Source: Diphasiastrum complanatum
Taxonomy: Eukaryota > Streptophyta > Lycopodiopsida > Lycopodiales > Lycopodiaceae
Direction: 5' to 3'
Length of the DNA stretch: 64,000 nucleotides
Assembly (NCBI GenBank): GCA_029204225.1
Contig: CM055097.1
Span: 2,323,801 to 2,387,800 of the forward strand
Positions 59,609 to 64,000 of this stretch are shown here, one piece after another (positions within the stretch are counted from its first letter, which is position 1; every line of letters begins with the position of its first letter). The notes beneath the pieces were generated by a model. It ran no database searches and had not been told where the DNA came from. It was given only the letters and a program-made list of their open reading frames with translations. A program made the position numbers and the translations under genes.

Positions 59609-60694
59609 GTTAGTTTTCTATGAGTCAGAACAGCGTGTACAGAACTAGGACAATGCAATTCTTGATCAAGGCCCCTGTCATCATGGAATTTTCTTGCAAG
59701 CATTTGCAAATTGACTAAATTTGAGACAGTTTAGAATAAGTCTGCAAGCCAGATTGTAGGTGTTTCAAAATGGTTACCTGCTCTTTTAAGCATTTTTTGT
59801 ATTTGACAATTGTGTCATGATTCACTAAGTTCATCAATATGCCAACAAAATTTGACATTCAAACTTGATGCATTTAGTTCACTGGCATGGCCTATACAGC
59901 AATTTCTTTCCTAATGTGCAACTGTACATAGGAAAACTTCGACTCTTTAAAGGTTTTCATGAGTGATGACAATTCCACAAACTCTTGTAACTCTATACTA
60001 GAGGTAGCTGCTCATGCACATGCAAGTGAAAGTTTAGACATGCATCCCATGATATTGCACTGTGGGTGGTCAAGATGGGACCCCCACCCCACCTTCCCCC
60101 TTTTTCGAAAGTAAAGGGATCATATTCGTAATAGAATGTGGAAATACAACTGATCACTATTTAGGCTATGTCTATACTAGTTAGGCTGACCTTAACACTT
60201 ATTCAGATAGACTTATGTCTAAGGACTTGCCATTGATTAACTAATCTTCCTCTAATACTCATTAAGAGACAATACACAAACAATTAAGATTGGAGAGACA
60301 GAAAAAAAAGGAACAAGAAAAGAAAGAAGAAGCTTTATTTATGTCTGTGAGGTACCAAAGATACATAAGGCTAAAAAGTATCTTTTAAGTGTGTATTGAG
60401 CTTAGGGACTGTAAAAACGTCTAATAAAAACTGTAACTGTGACATAAGATTAAATAACATAACCAGTTATGACGCTACAATAGCTTAGACAAAGAAAGAA
60501 AACTTTATTAATTTTGTATCAATACTTGTAGATACAAAAAACATAAGTACATCTCAAGTGTGTCATAACAATATGTGTGTAATAAAACGTCTCCATGCAT
60601 AAAAACAAAGAAAAGACACTAAGAAAACTGAAGTAATCGTCACAAGATAGTAATCAGTTCTCTCAAATAGGGCACTGCTGAAGCACAATAATAA
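59609..60694. other. Start of intron 13
   Basis: Non-coding. Two loosely related segments (about 60325-60400 and 60497-60575, each with an aaagaa..ctttatta start and aagtgtgt end) suggest an old duplication or LTR pair, but the match is weak. Confidence 0.3.
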
Positions 60695-62454
60695 CTATAG
60701 ATAGAGTCTCATGTTGCTATCTGTCAATCCTCCTAGAAAAGGACATGATGGATGTGGTGATGGTGTCCTAATCTTTGGATCTCTGCCGCCAAACTCTCTG
60801 TCTGGGACGAGGCTGAACACGAGATCTGTGTTGTCTCTGCTGCTGCTGCTGCTGGGACTATCTTGTGCAATGTCGTTGGTCCCTATATCTGGATGCAACT
60901 GGAATATATGAAGCCTCCTGTAAGTCATCTCCTGATATTTGACCTACTATTTCCTCCTAGAAACTAACTTTGTGATGGTAGGCTATCGCATCTCATGTGT
61001 ATGCAAGCGGCTCTTGCATATCTCTCTTGAGTGTGGTCATCTCTTGTATCATCAATGCAGCACAAAACATATCCTCATATGATATCAGCAAATGAAGAGT
61101 CATAGGTGAATCTTGATATAAATAGTGGTACCTCCTTTGATCTCATAATTTATTGGGCATTTGAAAATAAAGTGCTTCTCGTCCTCAATCTCCTCAAGTG
61201 TACACAACTAGCACATCTTGTCTTCCCCTGCTATACTTTGGAAGTGACCAGTCTCAATGTATAACTAGTGAGAAGAGAAACAAAATAGCCCAATTCTAAC
61301 TCTAAGCCCATGCGAAAGTCTCGAGTCTAGATATTGAGGTAAAACTAGGTAACTTGTGTAAATCTCCAAGAACCAAGACCTGTAGAACTCTGGCTTTACC
61401 CCGAACAATCATGTCCTCTAAAGATATGAACGATATAAGAAGCGATGAATATACTGACGGCTGCCCTCTAGAAGATGGGAAATAGGTATGCCAAGAGATG
61501 CTAATAGTTGTGCTGCCTGATAATATGACAAAAGGTTGTGCCTTTGACTATAGAGTACCCTTGATGATAATAGTGCTGCTCCTGAGCATCTCTCAGTCTC
61601 CTCAATATGTGTGAGCTGCTGGAGGAAAATAATTAAGCAGAAGATGGCTTCCACTGAAGTAAAATAACTATGAACTCAACTAGGATAATCTGATGTGGTA
61701 CTGATGACTTGGCTTGTATCATCCATGAGAGGATGGTAACCTATAATGGAGATATGTTTTCCCACTCAACAGATGTGAGCCCACCTGCACCAATTCTCTG
61801 CCGCATACATAGTTGTAGGGCTAACCATGGTTTCAAACAAATAGCACTAGCATCCCGTATATAGCACCTGAAACCAGGGAAGTGTGTCTCTTCCCAAGCT
61901 TACCCATGGTTGCGTGTCTCATGCTGAAGATAGGTCTTATGAAAAGTACTCCCAGATAGCTGTATAGTGAAACCACTTGAGAGGTTGGCCCTCCCGTAAT
62001 GGACCTTGTCTCGATGTGAAGGCCTTGAAAGTATTAAAGACCATAATTTTGGTCTTTTTAGTGTTCACTTTCAATCCCCATCATGTACAAAAAGTGTGAA
62101 GTGTGTCCAGGTGCTGCTATATCCCCTCTTGAGTGCTCAACATCATTTGCATATAGAAGAATGGAAATCAAAAGGTCACAAAGCATGCAACCCTCAGCTC
62201 CATCTGACCCAATAGCGTGATCTGACTCACAATGTAGAGTTCAAACAGTGGAGGGGAGAGTGAGCAGCCCTACTTCACTTGCATGGTGTTGTCCACCTAT
62301 GGTGAAATACCCTCATCAGATTTGAAACAACCATCCACCTGCTCATAAAGTGCCATGATCGCAATGATAGAAAACCAAGCTCATATAACTCTGGATCAGC
62401 AAATGCCTAGGAACATAATCAAAAGCTTTTCTGAAATCCACAAAGCAGCAGTAT
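60695..62454 (-). pseudogene. LINE (non-LTR) reverse transcriptase fragment in intron 13, antisense
   Basis: Reading downward from 62448: CCFVDFRKAFDYVPRHLL (RT motif A region), then KQGCSLSPPLFELYI with frameshifts (motif B, consensus RQGCPLSP), FFYMQMM at about 62160 where family members have LLYADDV (motif C, degenerate), then HLDTLHTFC and GLKVNTKKTKIMVFN. Much further on, CTLEEIEDEKHFIFKCPI (about 61200-61150) matches the C-terminal zinc-binding zf-RVT motif. The frame is broken by many stops. The 5' part, including the endonuclease, is missing, cut by the LTR at 62455. Confidence 0.7.
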
Positions 62455-62928
62455 TGTCACAAGCCAGTCAAGCTCGTGAATCCTAGAAGCCGGTGTGTAG
62501 AATGAACCTCCCAACCATAGGCACCCTCTCCTTGAGTCCTTCTACCTGCTATTCCCGTCAACTGGCACATGGCATCCACCTGTGGGTGATCAGTCCACTT
62601 GGCATGCCTAGCACCTGTGACCTATGAATACTGAGTGACTCATAGGGTACCACCCCCGTGCCCCGCCAAAGACCGGTGACCCTCTTGGTCACCCCGACTA
62701 CTTGCCGGCTAGCATCTCGTCACTGACGGCTAGGGTCCCGACGGTCAAGACACACCGCATCTCTGACAACTTGTCAGGCGGCCACACCGGGTCACTGCTC
62801 GTGACGCACCGGTCCCAACTTGGGACTGATGTCCTCCTCGGTCACTGGCCCTTGCCAATACTTGGCCTCAGGCCCTTTGGTGACCGGCCGTGCCAAGGTC
62901 ATCATAGATTCGTAACTGGACTCTAACA
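62455..62928 (-). repeat. Putative 3' LTR of the gag-chromodomain gypsy derivative
   Basis: On the minus strand a purine tract AGAGGAGGGAAGGAT (62943-62929) is followed by TGTTAGAGTCC at 62928. The GC-rich non-coding segment runs to CTTGTGACA at 62455, where the LINE sequence begins abruptly. The left boundary is inferred from that abrupt junction. The 5' LTR is outside the window. Confidence 0.55.
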
Positions 62929-62949
62929 ATCCTTCCCTCCTCTGGCAAG

Positions 62950-63948
62950 TCATCGGTCCTCAATGACAAACTCTGGGTAAGACTTCTGCAACGCCTGTCG
63001 CGTCTCCCAGGTAGCCTCTGACAACGGATGCCCTTTCCAAGTTACTAGATACTCTTGAAGGAGACGATTCCGCAATCGTCGCTCCCTTCGATCTAGGATT
63101 CTGTCTGGCCCATAACTTGTGGTGTCTTTCTCCTCAAGAGACACTAGACCTTCCACCAGGCTATCGCCATCATGCAAACATTTCTTCAGTTTCCTAACAT
63201 GGAATACTGGATGCACCTTGCATCCACCAGGTAGCTTGCTCAGGACTGAGGGAAGACTTGTCGTAAGCACGACGAGCCATACGAGATCCCGCCTTGCGCT
63301 TCAAAGTCTGCTGCATTTGGATAGGATCCTTCTGCGAAAAGCCTTTCTGACCAGCTTGGCCAGACTTTCGCGAACCCTTCTTCTGAGGCCAGCTTGGCGC
63401 TCCAGATTCAGCCTTGGTGCGCACATTACCTTCAAAGTTGAAAGCTGTAGCAACTGCCTCTTCTAAGGTCTTGCACCCTTCATTAAGCATCGAAGGCCTC
63501 AACTCTTCATGAAGGCCAAATATGAACTTGTGGACTACCAGCCACTCGGGAATCTCTTTCGGAATCTTGATAAGTATCTCACGATACCTGTCAGCATATT
63601 CCTGCACCATGTACTGTCTCTGACGATGCAAAAGCCAAGCATCCGTCGCACGCACATGCTCATGTGGAGGAATAAACTGAGCTCTAAAAGCTCGCTTAAA
63701 CTCAAGCCAGGTGGATGGAGCCTGGTTAGACTTCAACAACTTGCGCCACCACCTATCACAAAATCAGTGAAATGGTAAGCAGCTTTGCGGACCCGCCAAC
63801 CCTCATCAGTTGGGGACCGTTTCAAATCAAAATAATCTTCCCACTTATGCAACCACTGATCTACGATATTTGTTTTGCGTTGGGGAGTGTTTCCAGCGAA
63901 ACGGGTAGGTTTAATATCTTTGTCTTCTGGATAGGGTGGAGGTAACAT
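62950..63948 (-). pseudogene. Ty3/gypsy chromovirus derivative: gag joined directly to a chromodomain end
   Basis: Reading downward from 63948: gag sequence (QWLHKWEDYFDLKRSPTDEG; then TWLEFKRAFRAQFIPPHEH, VQEYADRYREILIKIPKEIP, LHEELRPSMLNEGCKTLEEA) to about 63270, with one frameshift near 63745. The frame then shifts into LPGGCKVHPVFHVRKLKKC, then RNRLLQEYLVTWKGHPLSEATWE, the C-terminus of a chromovirus integrase with its chromodomain, ending with a stop at 62950. Protease, RT, RNase H and the integrase core are missing between these two parts, so this is a large internal-deletion derivative. It lies in intron 13, antisense to the host gene. Confidence 0.85.
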
Positions 63949-64000
63949 AGGACGAACAGTAGAAGACGGATAAGGTAAAGCATACTGCGAGGAAGACGCA
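63949..64000. other. Window edge
   Basis: The gag coding region of the gypsy derivative probably continues here in the minus direction. Too little is visible to annotate. Confidence 0.3.

Overview
The window looks like nuclear DNA of a land plant with a large, transposon-loaded genome. A fern or a gymnosperm is plausible from the element types and intron sizes, but nothing here fixes the taxon. The reasons are an intron-containing plastid-targeted leucine-biosynthesis gene, plant-type Copia and Ty3/gypsy chromovirus elements, a BED/DUF659 hAT element, TTTAGGG (plant telomere-type) repeats and many GA/CT microsatellites. There are no bacterial operons, no CRISPR array and no intact tRNA or rRNA gene.

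The one host gene supported with confidence runs from 42835 to beyond the right edge on the + strand. It encodes the large subunit of 3-isopropylmalate dehydratase (isopropylmalate isomerase, IIL1/LeuC-type). Thirteen exons (419 codons, no stop) join cleanly at GT/AG boundaries. The C-terminal part, about a fifth of the protein, lies past position 64000. Introns 4, 6, 10 and 13 are swollen by transposon debris: a gypsy gag-protease-RT fragment (44120-45704), a chromovirus 3' end with LTR (49315-49727), a truncated hAT element in an 8-kb intron (about 54625-57480), and a LINE plus a gag-chromodomain gypsy derivative (60695-63948).

Left of the gene the window is almost entirely mobile DNA. 1-6000 is low-information sequence with a possible exon at the left edge and an isolated Copia LTR/PBS. 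6187-6301 is a tRNA-derived SINE with a perfect 15-bp target-site duplication. 6682-6840 is a foldback element. 7064-10440 is a decayed gag-like element of unrecognised family with a possible 3' LTR. 11482-15211 is a dead, rearranged Copia element on the minus strand. 16571-16667 is a near-perfect hairpin. 17465-17590 is (GA)63.

The most informative region is 23733-39722. It is a stack of LTR retrotransposons resolved by target-site duplications: an old Copia copy (23733-25643 and 39025-39722) is split inside its reverse transcriptase by a second LTR element (25644-39024), which carries only a gag. That element also contains a decayed non-LTR reverse transcriptase (33963-35837) and a very young Copia element (27087-33500, TSD TTTAC, 655-bp LTRs with one visible difference). 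The young element's polyprotein is intact for 1160 residues, but its RNase H is broken by two frameshifts.

No clearly new biological system emerges. The strongest leads are the nested stack, the gag-only and gag-chromodomain LTR derivatives, the zinc-finger non-LTR RT, the recurrent foldback elements (one family in both intergenic and intronic sites), and the coreless hAT gene lying in sense orientation in a housekeeping-gene intron.
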